Below are positions 23,760 through 35,271 of a DNA stretch of 64,000 nucleotides, piece after piece. Position 1 is the stretch's first letter; the number at the start of each line of letters is the position of its first letter. The stretch comes from Augochlora pura (taxonomy: Eukaryota > Arthropoda > Insecta > Hymenoptera > Halictidae), in NCBI RefSeq assembly GCF_028453695.1, contig NC_135775.1, positions 9,316,046-9,380,045 on the forward strand. Direction: 5' to 3'. Under the pieces are notes generated by a model, which ran no database searches, was not told the origin of the DNA, and worked only from the letters and a program-made list of their open reading frames with translations. The position numbers and the translations under genes were made by a program.

Positions 23760-24470
23760 AACGTACAATATATCATAGCATGTCTTATGTAGCGTAGGAG
23801 AAAAACAATATTTTATTATACGTCTTACATATTCTAGAAGAAATAAAACATTTCATTATACGTCTTACATATCGCAAAAAGTGCAGTATTTCATTGTATG
23901 ATTTATGTACCGTAGAAAACGGACAATATTTCATTGCATATGTTATGTAGTGTACAAAATGTACGCTATCTTATCGCATGCTTTATATTGTGTAGAAGAA
24001 GTGCAACATTTTATTGTACGTCTTACATATCGCAGAAGAAATGCAACATTTCATTGCATGTCTTACATATCGCAGAAGAAATACAACATTTCATTTTATG
24101 TCTTACATATCGCAGAAGAAATACAACATTTCATTTTGTCTTATATATCATAGAAGAAATACAACATTTCATTGTACGCCTTATTTATCGCAAAAGAGGT
24201 AGAGTATTTCATTGTATGTTTCATATAGCGTAGAAAACGGGCAACATCTCATTGCATATGTTATGTAGCGTACGAAACGTACAATATCTTATCGCATGCT
24301 TTATATAGCGTAGTAGTACAATATGTTATTGTACCTCTTACATATCGCAGAAGAAATACAACATATCATTGCACGTCTTATACGTCGCGGAAGAAGTACA
24401 ATATTTCATTGTATGTTTTATTTAGCGTAAAAAGCGGACAATGTATCGTTGCGTGTCGTATAGTCGCGTA
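23760..24470. repeat. 40-bp minisatellite with higher-order periodicity
   Basis: About 17 monomers of 40 bp share ACATTTCATTGTATG, TCTTACATATCG and CAGAAGAAAT segments. The central monomers (about 24005-24140) are nearly identical. A distinctive block beginning CGTAGAAAACGG and running into GCATATGTTATGTAG occurs at 23911 and again at 24229, 318 bp apart. That is eight monomers less two bases, showing a higher-order unit. All three plus-strand frames are open through the central part. Confidence 0.95.
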
Positions 24471-26600
24471 TGCCATAAATGCATAGAGCCTCTAGAGAAC
24501 GTCTCTGCCGAGAAATTTCGTTTCACCGTATCGTTTCAAATAAAAATGAGCCGCGTAGCTGCAGCGAGAGGTACGAGGATTATACACAATCGCAATGAAC
24601 ATGTAAAAAGCGGGCTTCCGCGAGCATAATAAACAGAGAACGGTTAAGGACGACAGCGTGGTCCGCGAACCTTTTAAAAATCTCCAAGCGAAAAGATAAA
24701 ACGTCCGCGGACCAGATATAATTGCGAGGGCCGATAGTGTACACCCCGCGCTCGCTCGCTCGCTCCCGTCATCGATTCGCTCCGAGAGAATAAGCACGGC
24801 CGTAGAATCGAGTTTTAAGGGCCGGCATTAATTACCTTTTGTCCGGGCGGAATGATTAAATGCGAATTGTATGGAATTCATCGGCGGAACTGGGTCAGCG
24901 GAGCGCGATGATACCGCTCGGAGACAACAAAACGTGTAACAGTTGTTGTATCGTAGCCCGTACTTATTCACCGTCTCCACGGGCATGAAAGAGCGTCCTC
25001 CGGGCTGCTCTCTGTCCTAAACCAGTCGAAAGTTCGCTCCATTTCAGCGGCGGAATGTTATTGGCCCTCTGCCCAATTACAAGGGATCGTGCCGCTGGAC
25101 ACGGCAGCCCAGAAACTTTTCCGAGTTAAACACGCTCCCGGATCCCGCAAAAGCGTCGCGATACCGACCGACTTTATCGAGTGCGGACGCCATCTTCCAG
25201 TGTCGCTAATCATATTCCCCCATCGATGTTTATTAATAAGCGCCGGACGCGGATTTTCCCGCGAAACGCATCGATCGCATATTGCCAATCGATTTGAGGA
25301 AACCGCGCGGAACTTGACTTGTTGTAAGTTTTTCTATTTGCTTCTATATTTGCGCTGCAACATCGTGCAACAATCGTTGCGACAATTGACGTTAGCACTT
25401 GCTTTTAAAACGAAATCTATTTCTTTGTCACCGATATTTGGCTGGGATTTCGTATTTAAAAACAAACGATACTGTAGGTTGTGTTCAAAGGACAAATAAT
25501 TGATTAGTCACTCGAAATTATTACTTCCAAATATACACGTAATTTTGCATCAAAAATTGTCTAAATAATGTAAGCGCATGAAGAACCGCATACAGTTGTT
25601 TGTGTACACAGATGAAACTCGTCCAGGATAATTGCATTGATTTTATAACAACATTGTGATGAGAATGTTGTTACCCCCGATTAACACAAACTTCGTATTA
25701 ATTTGAATTGCTTTCGATCCAAATTAAATGCTGCGCTTTGATGTTAGCGTTCAATATTATCAATATTATCAATAAATTTGACGTGTCGTTCAATAGTAAA
25801 AACATAGGATTGAGAGATAAAATTCTAATCGGTTGGAAATATTATTTATAAACAATGTCATTTCAAAGATAAAATGTATAGGCCTGATATTAGAAAGATT
25901 GATTGAATCTCCGCTCGGACGTGAATAGAAATGTTCGTCAGTGTAAACGTTGCTCGATATTGGACGTTAAGGAACGAAGCACTCAGCCGTCACTAATTCA
26001 ATGTTTTCGAAATTGTTTGCGCGCAAGCATCAAAGAACACCTTTCAGTACGTGCCAGAGGCTGGTCACTGTTCGCCGGCTCCTCTGTTTCCGCGAGGACA
26101 AAGCGCGATTAATAACAATGATTGGCCGTAGTCGAATTACGGAGTTCACCTGGTGCGGGCATTCCCATGGTAAATAGCGAATCGCGACCGTGTGTTTGTC
26201 AATCGCGGTGAAAATTGACCCACTTCCTGCCCGCGCAATTATCCGTGTCTCCGTTACTTTGTGCGAGGCCCCGATCGTAATAAAACGCTTCATTATAAGC
26301 GGAAGTAATGAACGGACTCAACTGCCGTATAACATTAATAATTCATATACGAATATGCAGCTTTACAATAGTCGTAATAATAATCATCGCGTCGCGCTGT
26401 AGGTGGTATAATTTACACCGAACGGCTATTATTTCGTAACGATATCAACGAGACATACGACGAATTAAAAATTCTCGTGGCTCCTCGTTACGGTGCCGAA
26501 TTTGCGATTCAAATCTGTCCGGTCGAAAACACTTTCGCAATTATTCAGAAACGTTGGTTAAATACAAGGTGGAGTTGATTAATTGCGCGAGTTTTTAACG
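24471..26600. other. Non-coding stretch
   Basis: GC-richer from about 24470 to 25310 with a short CGCT repeat near 24751, then AT-rich, then mixed. The 136-codon frame at 25089-25499 crosses from GC-rich into AT-rich DNA without any recognisable motif and overlaps minus-strand frames, so I do not call it. Confidence 0.5.
25646..25673. repeat. Perfect 10-bp hairpin
   Basis: TAACAACATT (25646-25655) and AATGTTGTTA (25664-25673) are exact complements around an 8-base loop. The stem does not extend further, so it is too short for a microRNA precursor. Confidence 0.8.
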
Positions 26601-26610
26601 GGGCAGTGGG

Positions 26611-26812
26611 GATTCAGTGGACGTCCACCATTATTAGGAAGCTTTATTTGCTCCTCGTATGTATATTATATTAATTACATTGTACTAATTTTAATTTTTT
26701 TTATTTTAATAAAGAGACATAAAATATACATGCATAGACGCATGTATATTAACATCCATATATATTATTATCAATAAATGTTATTTTTCAATGGTGGCCC
26801 ATCAGTGGCCTA
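26611..26812. repeat. Nested inverted repeats, possible MITE
   Basis: CCACCATT at 26625-26632 is mirrored by AATGGTGG at 26790-26797, with weaker symmetry outside (CAGTGG and its complement). Inside lies a perfect 11-bp hairpin, AATATACATGC and GCATGTATATT, at 26723-26750. A palindromic AT-rich core with inverted flanks is MITE-like, but no target duplication is evident and there is no second copy. Confidence 0.4.
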
Positions 26813-28790
26813 GCTGGGAAATTGTATTGTATTTCAAAGGGTCACGTGTACACCCCCAGGTTAATTAGGTTACACGCATATAGTCATTGCCAGATTCCAT
26901 TGTAACATTCTGTAATCTGCGAGAACGGAGATGAACGTTCGAGAATTGAATATTCAATGAACCAGCTCCATTGGGATCAAAGTTGATTTTCTTATTCGAC
27001 CCCTCTAAAGCGGTCGCAGATCTCGCAATCCGAGTTAGTCTCTTTACCTCCGGCATCATTAATAATTACGATGTTTAAGAATAAGACCGCGAGGCAGAGA
27101 CGTCGTCAACCCAGATACTGTTCTAGACCGGTGAAAATAAGCACGGATCGCGTGTCAACGCGGTGGTTCCTAGCCTGACAAGATTCCCGAGAACAGAATC
27201 GTCGAAGCAGCCTTCGACCGCAAAAACCCTAATTCCCCGAGCGCCGCGAAAGCATTCTCCGGAGGTTGGCAAATTTCTCGGTGGTTCGGTTGGGCAACTC
27301 GCAAAGCGGGACGGTACACCCTGAAAAATAAGGAAAGAAGCTGGAAGAAGATGGACGGGGTGCGGACGAGATATCCGCGAGACGATGCCCGGCGCGACGT
27401 TCCTGAAATGAGCTTTTTACCACGGTCGGATAGTGAGTCTGGAGAGGGTCGGGTGGGGACAGTGTGAACGGGACGGGTCGGGGGGGCTCTGGGCTCGGGC
27501 CGGGTCCGGCGAGGAAACGAGCGCGAGAAACTTCTCGATGGAGGACGGAAGCTCGAAGGAGAAGCGGACGAAGGAAAATATTAGTAGTCGCGACGTTGGC
27601 TGCGAACCCGGCATCCGCCGTCCACCCTCTTCCACCCCCCCGCGCCGTTTTTCCCGCAGTCGGCTAGCCTACTCATATTTCCTTCGTTTTCACCTACATC
27701 TTGACCTCCCTCGCGTTGCCTTCTCCAATGGCCAACCGTTGTCCCTGACTTTTTCTTATTTCCCTCCTCCATTCTCCACGCTCTCATTTCTCCTCCTCCT
27801 CCTCCTCCCCCCTCCCCCGCCGGGCGCGCGCGGCCCCGCTCGTTCTGCTCCTCACCCCATCAGGCGCGTTATTCCATTCTTCCTAGCTGTGTTTTGTCTA
27901 CCCGGTCATTTGCGCCTGTTCTGTTCTTTTCTTCTCCTGCTTCTTCTTCGTCTTCGTTTTTTTCTTCAGCCCTCCGACGACGTCCTTTTTCTTTCTCCCC
28001 TCCATCCGCCGCCGCTCCTTTCTGCGCTCGTCTTCCCGTTCCGCGCTCCCACACTTCTAACCCTCTCGTTCCAACCCGCGCCACGACGGCCACCCGGTAT
28101 CCAGGACCCCGCGAGCCCACCTTCGACCTCTCGCAACCCTGCCAACCCGATCCAGCGCGTCTCGCGCAACGGTTATTAACACTAGACGACGGACCGTTCA
28201 GCGTTTCCACGGCAATTCCGCGAATAAAGCGCCGCGCCAGACCCGGCTCCTGACGTTTCCGACCCATCTCCTCTTCTTCCACGGGCTTTATTATTCATTG
28301 GCGAGGGGAACGGTGAATGTTTTATTGCTGGCACCGGCGGCCGCGTTTTTCTGACGGCACTCGCGACCGGTACCTTTGATTTCGGTTTGCAGGTGCTCGC
28401 CGCAACGGCGGTTCGATTTCGCGATCGTTGCATCCTGGCCTCTTTGCACGATTCAACCACTGTAGAATTTATAGCAGCTGCACTTCGTAGAGAACGTTCG
28501 CGTAATTATGGGGCAGCTTCTGCTTTACCTTCTACGTTAGTTTTAGCTAATTACAGATTCATCAAGCCACGGTTACGTTTGGAAACGTATGAAATAGTTC
28601 CATGACGTTTTTTAAATAATTTATAATCTTATAAAATTTACAGTTAAATATATTATAAATATGCGTATTTATTATATACATGTGTAAATTGTTCCTATAT
28701 GTATTTCTTTTTATATACATATAATAAATATACTATACAGCTAAAACTAAGTAACACCGTCAACTAATAAATCGTTAATATCACGTAGCA
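26813..28790. other. GC-rich block, no supported gene
   Basis: From about 27060 to 28600 this is the most GC- and CpG-rich part of the window. It has clustered G-runs at 27446-27504 and a predominantly pyrimidine plus strand from about 27600 to 28080. Several frames of up to 248 codons open at once on both strands and encode proline-, serine-, leucine- or arginine-rich low-complexity peptides. A promoter or 5' untranslated exon here is possible, but nothing in the sequence proves it. Confidence 0.45.
27446..27504 (+). other. Clustered G-runs (G-quadruplex-forming potential)
   Basis: Nine runs of three or more guanines occur within 59 bases, most separated by loops of one to four bases, for example GGGACGGGTCGGGGGGG. 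This satisfies the usual G-quadruplex pattern more than once. Whether it folds or acts is not shown by the sequence. Confidence 0.8.
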
Positions 28791-29011
28791 TTAAACTCTT
28801 TAGGGATACTATCACGCATGTCTACGTTTAGTTTTCCTAAAATTATAATTCTTCTAAGTGTAAAGACAATGAGAATCGATTGAAAAACTATTCGCTACCA
28901 AAACCTTCAGCAATGCTGAAAAACCTCATCAAATGTAATGAAATGGATGATAAATAAAATAGAAAAAATTAAATAGATTGTTCCCTACGAATTCATCCAT
29001 GAAGAGGTTAA
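28791..29011. mobile_element. Possible degraded TTAA element
   Basis: TTAA at 28791 is followed by ACTCTTTAGGGATACTATC, and TTAA at 29008-29011 is preceded by sequence whose complement begins CCTCTTCATGGATGAATTC. The ends are only weakly similar and no second copy exists here, so this is tentative. Confidence 0.3.
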
Positions 29012-30651
29012 TTACTCAATTTCCTATTGTCATAATTTTCAATACTTTGATTACTGAAACTATTCTGATAAATCATGTCTAAAGAAGAATATACATATAT
29101 TTAGATATGTAAATCTTCATTCACACGACTTTTAAATAAAATTCAAGTTACGTTTACAAATATTTCGCAAAATTTCAGACCACCCCCCGCCAAAGATTAG
29201 AAACTATTTTTTCAAAAGGGTAACTATAAAAACCCGCGTTCCGACTGAATATCAATAGTAACATCGTTTTTTCCCCCCACTGGAGCGAGCAGTTCATTGA
29301 TCAGCGAGCAATTTATTAAATCCACTCGCAGCGTCGCGAGTCTCGGCGTGCTGCGAAACAAAACGAACGGTTTCATTTGCAAAATGAGCGCCGCCGGGAA
29401 ATGTTCTCCCCGCGGGAGAAGGTGCGCGACGGCGGTAGTCGCGAGCGATCGCGGGCCCCATTTCAATAAGCAACCCCTGGGCGGGAGAAACCAGGGGGGG
29501 GGGGAAGACGGGGCTGGACAACCCGGTAATTAGATGTTACGCTCGACGTCGCCGCGATAATTAGCACGAATTGTTTTCCTCCTCGCGGCAATTATCGGAG
29601 TTCGTCTGTCGTTTCTTCGTCAGGCCGACGTTGGACGGTGTCTCGCCGGGCAAGAAATAAGGGTTGCTCTGTAGCAGGAGGGAGGATTGCAGACCGTGTA
29701 TAACGCGGACGAAGATAATTGTGGCGGGGGTGGAAGCGTTGGAAAAGTTTGCCTCGTTTTGTGGAAGTAATTACACTTCTGCGACGCCGGTAAGCTGGCC
29801 TCGCTTTGACGAAGTCGCCAGCCGGAGTCTGAATTACTAGCTCTTCGCTCTCTTTGTCGCGCGTACTTTTTTTCGGAGGACGGCGAATATGGCCGCCCCC
29901 GCTGGAAATATGTCTGTTCGGGTATTAGTAATGACGGCGCGGCTTGTTTGTACAGATTCATGTTTTCGTACTCCGCCCCACTGGAAATGAGCGTCGAAAC
30001 GAATCTCGCTCGTTGCCGCGCCGTGTTAACGTAACAGGTGAATTCTGTGAAATTTCATTTCGTACGTTAAACTTTTGGCTCGTGGACTTCGTAGTTTCAA
30101 CATTGTATTTTTACGGCTTAGAAGCAGAGTTTGGCGAAAAGTAATTTGCTTAATGACTAACAATTATAAGTAGTTTGTTATTCTGATTAGTTTATAATAA
30201 TTTAGTACATTAGTTGTTATAAATTGTTTATAATGTGAAACTATTTGGCATGACTAACAAGTTAAATTATTTTTAATTATTTGTAGTATGAAATTATTTA
30301 TACTAGCTAACGAGTTAAATTATTATACATTAGTTATATTAACTAACGGGTTGTAATCAATAGTAATTAACCTACTATTAGTGGTAATTAAATTACCTTC
30401 TGCTAAATTCTACTTCGAGATGAATCGATTTCCAAACGTGCAGTAAAGCACAAAGAAATTTTGAAAAGGACTATTGTCCTATTTTAACATGAGGAATTCA
30501 TTTTTAAAGGGATTATAGTAATTCTTTTAAGCTTAAAGCTATCAGACAGGTCAAAGTGACTAACAAGTCATTTTTTCTATTATCTTTTGACAGTTGCTGA
30601 GATCATAAATATATTTTTATGAAAAATTGCCTGGTGAATCTTTTTAGTCTA
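29012..30651. other. Non-coding stretch
   Basis: AT-rich to 29200, GC-rich to about 30020, then very AT-rich with recurring CTAAC-GTTAAATTA words between 30155 and 30380. Frames in the GC-rich part have no recognisable domains. Confidence 0.5.
29479..29513 (+). other. G-quadruplex-forming motif
   Basis: Guanine runs of 3, 3, 11 and 4 lie within 35 bases, with loops short enough for an intramolecular quadruplex. The 11-base run is the longest G homopolymer I saw in the window. Confidence 0.75.
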
Positions 30652-30699
30652 AATAATGATAATAATAATAATAATAATAATAAAATTATAATAATAAAT
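30652..30699. repeat. (AAT)n microsatellite
   Basis: This is an AAT trinucleotide run, interrupted by one GAT and by AAAATT, in AT-rich DNA. Confidence 0.95.
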
Positions 30700-30812
30700 C
30701 TACGTTCGTCTTAACAATCGCGTGCTTTTTCTTTATGCCATATTAAAAAGTATAACAAAAGGTGTAAACTGTGAAGATTACTTTGCCACATGGCTGTTTG
30801 CATGACTACATA

Positions 30813-31000
30813 AACAGAGTGCCCCAAAATTATAATATTTCTCTAAAATGAGGGGTTCTCGTGGTTATTTTAATTACGCTCTGATTATGAGTTATTAACG
30901 AATATAACAGTGACTACTGAGAGGCGAGTATATCCGACGCGAGGCGGCCGCGCCAATGAGCGGAACTGGGATTTATCCGCTATTTTCCTATGGTTCCTAC
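30813..31000 (+). mobile_element. TACAGGGTG-type transposon end, fragment
   Basis: ACAGAGTGCCCCAAAATTAT followed by AAAATGAGGGGTTCTCGTGG resembles the well-known insect element ends beginning TACAGGGTGTCCCAAAA. The downstream GC-rich GCCGCGCCAATGAGCGG segment also fits such elements. That resemblance is from memory, the opposite end is not identified and the right boundary is a guess. Confidence 0.45.
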
Positions 31001-32122
31001 GTACGTCATAAATAAATATTTGTTTGCTGCGGAAACTATTTTTTTATAGCTATCCCTGAAGTTTCGAAACACTTTTTTTGTGTTTTTCATACGGTTCATA
31101 TTTACCGTACGAAAACACGTTTGAGCGTGTATGTAAAATACTATACAAGTAATTGAATATTTTTAGAACCATTGGACTTGTCCAAAAAAATATGTTGTAG
31201 AACAATTCAGAAGTATTATTTAACTAGTTGAAAACTGCTGTTAGACAAATAAAAGCTTGAAATTAATTCTTAACGAAGGAATGATCGTACTATTTATATT
31301 TACTCTTGTTTTCTAATTTTATTGAAAGAATATTTCGAACAACCTTAATGCGTTGCAAAATAGCTAGGTATTAAGTAAGAACAGCTGAAATGAAATCATT
31401 TTTACCGAATATTAATCAAAGGTTAATTAAACCGATCACCAGCTGGATTTCTAGTGGATTTCAAGAGGCGAAAAAATATTGAGCGAGAGAGAGAGAGAGG
31501 GAGGGAGGGAGATCCCCGAACGTTTTACAATAGCGTGACGTTCACCGTCATTTCTGATCATTTTCTAAAACAGTGAAGTACACTCGCGTCGCTGATTTGC
31601 ATGTAAATTACGATTCGCGCGAGCGTCCTCCGACGTCACCGGGCGGCTGCGGAAGGATCGCATAATTTCCCTGGGAACGAAAGCTGCCATGCCGGCGTGC
31701 ATCGGTCGATCGACTTCTGCCATTTTCCATTTATTTTTTTTTTCCTGCCGGCACAGTGCGTCCGATGGTAGCTTCGAAAGTCGCCGATGCTGTTATTTAA
31801 GTTTCAAATTGCCTGGCCGTACCCCTCGTGCAACTTACACGTTTAATTCCGCCGGGTTACCAATCGACGCGACGCATTATACTCCCTCGAGACTCGGGGG
31901 GCGAAAGAGTAGGGTAGCGCATAAACCGTGCTCGAGTGTCCTGAAACGGCGATAAAAGCAGGGAGAGCTTTCTTCCTGTCCTGACGAAATAATATTGGTC
32001 CGAAGTCTTGCTTGTCCTATTTTTCCTTCCTTCTGATGATCCATGTGTGTGTGTGTGATTCTTCGTCCCATCCATTTTTCCATTTCTCTAATACATCTTG
32101 TGAAAGATCGTTATATTCACTA
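31001..32122. other. Non-coding stretch with a GA microsatellite
   Basis: AT-rich to about 31440, then a purine run GAGA to GGGA at 31484-31512, then a GC-richer part with no recognisable gene. A short GTGTGTGTGTG run lies at about 32044. Confidence 0.55.
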
Positions 32123-32370
32123 TTAACCCTTTGCACTCCAGGCCATTTTAAGCCTAGATCTAAAATAGCTATTTTAACCAGCTGCATTTTCATTTGTTAT
32201 AACGTAGTACAATTTATGAACATGAAATTGAGTTTATTGAGTCATAAGACTGTTACGCTTTTAACAATCTTTTAAATAGAAGGTTCTTTAATAATGTCAA
32301 AATTATTTTCGGAATGATATAACGATTTTCATTGGCGCCTCAGGGGCGCCACTCGAGTGCTAAGAGTTAA
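32123..32370 (+). mobile_element. TTAA-1 MITE, complete copy
   Basis: This is a 248-bp element between TTAA 32123-32126 and TTAA 32367-32370. The left end is CCCTTTGCACTCCAGG. The right end GGCGCCTCAGGGGCGCC plus ACTCGAGTGCTAAGAG carries a perfect GGCGCC stem, making this the best-preserved example of the family's palindromic end. Orientation is the same as at 8049. Confidence 0.92.
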
Positions 32371-33536
32371 CTATACATGTTTGATCAATGCTTTTCTTTT
32401 CGTGTACTTAAAATGACACATCGTACAAAGTAAGAAGTCTAATTAAAATTAAATAACATAAATAAATAAATAAAAATTATACATTTCGATTACAAAATAT
32501 AGTAGAACATCTTTAAATTCTTTAAACGTTCTCACTGGTTTTAATTCGATCCAGTCATTTTTGTCAGAAATATGTGAAAAACCGCAATTTAATTGTAACC
32601 ATTTCGTACAACAATTTCTGTTAAATGTTTTACAGAAACTAGTCGTACCATTCGACAACGTTTCGTGGAAACATTAAACTTCTCTTTTTTTCCTGCTGGC
32701 TCCCATTTGTTCGTCCCATTTTTATTCCACTTTTTAGTATCGTAGTTTTTTTTTTTAAATTACTGCCACTGACTTCGAGTAGCGGCCGTCGTCCGCAAGT
32801 CTCGAGTTTTTATTATTCAGCCACGCTATCGTACTTTCTATCCAGATCCCGTTCGTAATGCGACTGATAAGAGCGATCTTGACAGTGATCGGGTACACTT
32901 TGCCTCCTCGGAAGCAATAAAAGCGAGTGACGTAAGCCTGACAGTGGCTCGTCAGGTCGACACGGTTCATCAGGTTCCGCTCCTTTCGTTGTCCGCTTGG
33001 TCGAAGCCAATAAAAGCAAACGACTCTGGTAATCCAACGAAGGGACAGCACGTATAGTGATTGCATATCCTATCGCGGTAATTCGATTGGATCAAGAACT
33101 TAATTCGCCAGATGAGCCGGTGCGCGACAATCGATATTGTTATGTGAGAAATACGATACCCCGGTAGGTCAGGTTCGGGAATATGATCCTTTTCCGGTGT
33201 AACAATAACGGCGGTACGAAGGAGCGGGCCCGGATCAATAATTAATCACGGCGAAAGGTTGACACAAACGAAATGATTATCCCCCGGGAGTTCGTGTTTC
33301 TCCCAATCTTCGGCCGCTCTAGCCTTTACAATTCCGAGTCTTAATTACCGAACGAATCATTTTTCCACTGAACGAGGCAATTAGCCAATCGTCTACGAGG
33401 TTCATCCGGCGGCCGGATCCGCGCTGCCGTTCCCATGATTGCAATGAAAACGATGCAAATCGAGTTATGAGACTCGTTAGGAGAAACCCGGGGGATCGTT
33501 TTCGCTAATTTCCGCGTTCCTTTCGAAATGCAAAAC
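32371..33536. other. Non-coding stretch
   Basis: AT-rich to about 32755, with an AAAT-type run at 32452-32475, then GC-richer up to the TTAA at 33537. Two overlapping minus-strand frames at 32755-33066 have no recognisable motif. Confidence 0.5.
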
Positions 33537-33590
33537 TTAACCCTTCGCACTCGAGTGGCGTCTCTGAGTTTGCACTCGGAATGTTTAATA
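33537..33590 (-). mobile_element. TTAA-1 MITE, end fragment
   Basis: TTAA 33537-33540 is followed by CCCTTCGCACTCGAGTGGCG and CTCTGAG, which is the palindromic end of the TTAA-1 family in inverted orientation. The similarity fades after about 50 bases and no opposite end was found. Confidence 0.75.
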
Positions 33591-35271
33591 TTGCATAATA
33601 TGTTTGGTACATCCATTAAAGATGCCCACGATGACATCTATCTATAGAATTATCGTAAAATTAGCGGCTTTTAATTTGTATCCATCATCTGTAAAATTAC
33701 ACATTAATAGTCATAATAAGATAAATAGAAATATGGTAACTCGTTAATTTCAATAAAAAGGTGAACATTTTAAACTTTCGGATTTCTTAGTGACCTATCA
33801 AATGGCATAAAGATTGATTTGATTTCGCTGAAGATAAATGAGGATTTCGAACAGTTAATCTAATGTAATCAAATTTAATTTATAATTAATATAATTCGCT
33901 AAGAAAATTAACGTTTTTTAAATAGAAGTTTTGTTTGACACAAAATTTAGATTCTTCAAAAACTGTGGAAGTTTGATCGAACTTTATGAATGAATACAGT
34001 CAATCAAATGAGTCAAAGATACTCCTTGATTCAATTAATCCAACAATCAAGCATACAGGATACCCTTGCAAATAGAAACCATTCTCTGTTTTTCCGTCCA
34101 CGCAGATATACGAGAAAATCGAATTATCAGGGTTTGCTCTATTTTTTTCTATTCATTTGCTAGCCGAAGTACTGGAAAAAGCGTGTGGCATATTGCAGCT
34201 ATCGGTACACGCATTACAGAATTTTTGCGAATTTTCCGCAACCGGAATTTCTGTCCAGAGAATCAGGAAGAGCCGCCTGACAAGTGTCTCGCTACCTGAA
34301 ATGTACTAGAACTATTTCAGAATGTTTGCGTGCCATTAAAACTTTCATTGCTCTGCCGGTAAAATATTTTTACTCTTTGCCGTCAAGCCGTCGATTCCGT
34401 TCCTCTTATTCAACCGTAGTTACACATTCTTTACTTTAGAACTCGAACGATAGATCTTTTTGCAAAACTAAAGCCGAGTATGGTTAGTGTCATTTACAAT
34501 TTTGTTTACCAATTCTCGTCAACATATATTTTTAGGTACTCCATCGGGCATATCAACTTTTCCTATAGACCATAATCGGATATATAAAAATCTGAATTAA
34601 TTAATTGAAATTAAATAGTGACATTAATGCTCTGAATCCTTAATTAAATTATTAATTAAATTATATATAGTTAAATTTATCGTTGCAACCAAAATTTGTT
34701 ATTTTCTGATTTATATCTGTTTTTAAGAAACGCGTGACTATTCGTTAATCTCCGACGAAGTTTCAGCTGCGTTCGCGTCGAACCATCGCGGTTCAAAAAT
34801 ATGCAAAAATTCGAAAAATTTTGGAAATGAAAATGCATAGGGATATGTTATTTTTTGGCAATGTTTTCGGAGTTCGCCGACATCCTGCGACGGTTTCGAT
34901 TCGCGGATGCTCCTGGCGCTCGTAGATTCACCATCGCCGGCGTGATTATAAAGAAATAAACTCCGCGGGCTACCGGGAAGAGAAATTTCGTCTCGGCGGG
35001 TTTCCGCGTTCATTCAATTAAGCCATTCCGCAAATGAATTACGCTTTCGTCCCAGCAATTTATGGCGTGCGGCCGAGTCGTGAGCCCGACGGAAATTATT
35101 ATAAGGCGTCCACGGGAGAACGGGAGAGAGAAAGAACTTTGAGGAAGCACGTGCCCGGCCACTTTCTCCATCTTTTTTTTCGTGGACCACGGTGGACCAA
35201 GCAGCGAATCTAAGTGGAAAATATGCAAAACTTTGATTGTTTTCTATTATTCAATTTTCTTCTCGGTTGCG
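33591..35271. other. Non-coding stretch
   Basis: AT-rich DNA to about 34730, including a cluster of TAATTAA and TTAATTAAATTATT words at 34595-34670 of the kind bound by homeodomain proteins. A GC-richer block to 35220 follows. There is no supported gene. Confidence 0.5.

Noticed and set aside
23905..24233. Repetitive 82-99-codon frames
   Set aside because: All three frames are open because the 40-bp monomer lacks stops. This is a property of the minisatellite and not evidence for a protein.
23682..24470. CRISPR-like array
   Set aside because: The repeats are contiguous with no unique spacers, so this is an ordinary tandem array in a eukaryotic genome.
25089..25499. 136-codon plus-strand frame
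   Set aside because: It crosses from GC-rich to AT-rich DNA with no change typical of an exon edge, overlaps minus-strand frames and carries no motif.
27433..28179. 248-codon plus-strand frame
   Set aside because: It lies in GC-rich, pyrimidine-biased DNA where several frames are open on both strands, and it encodes leucine, proline and serine runs without any domain.
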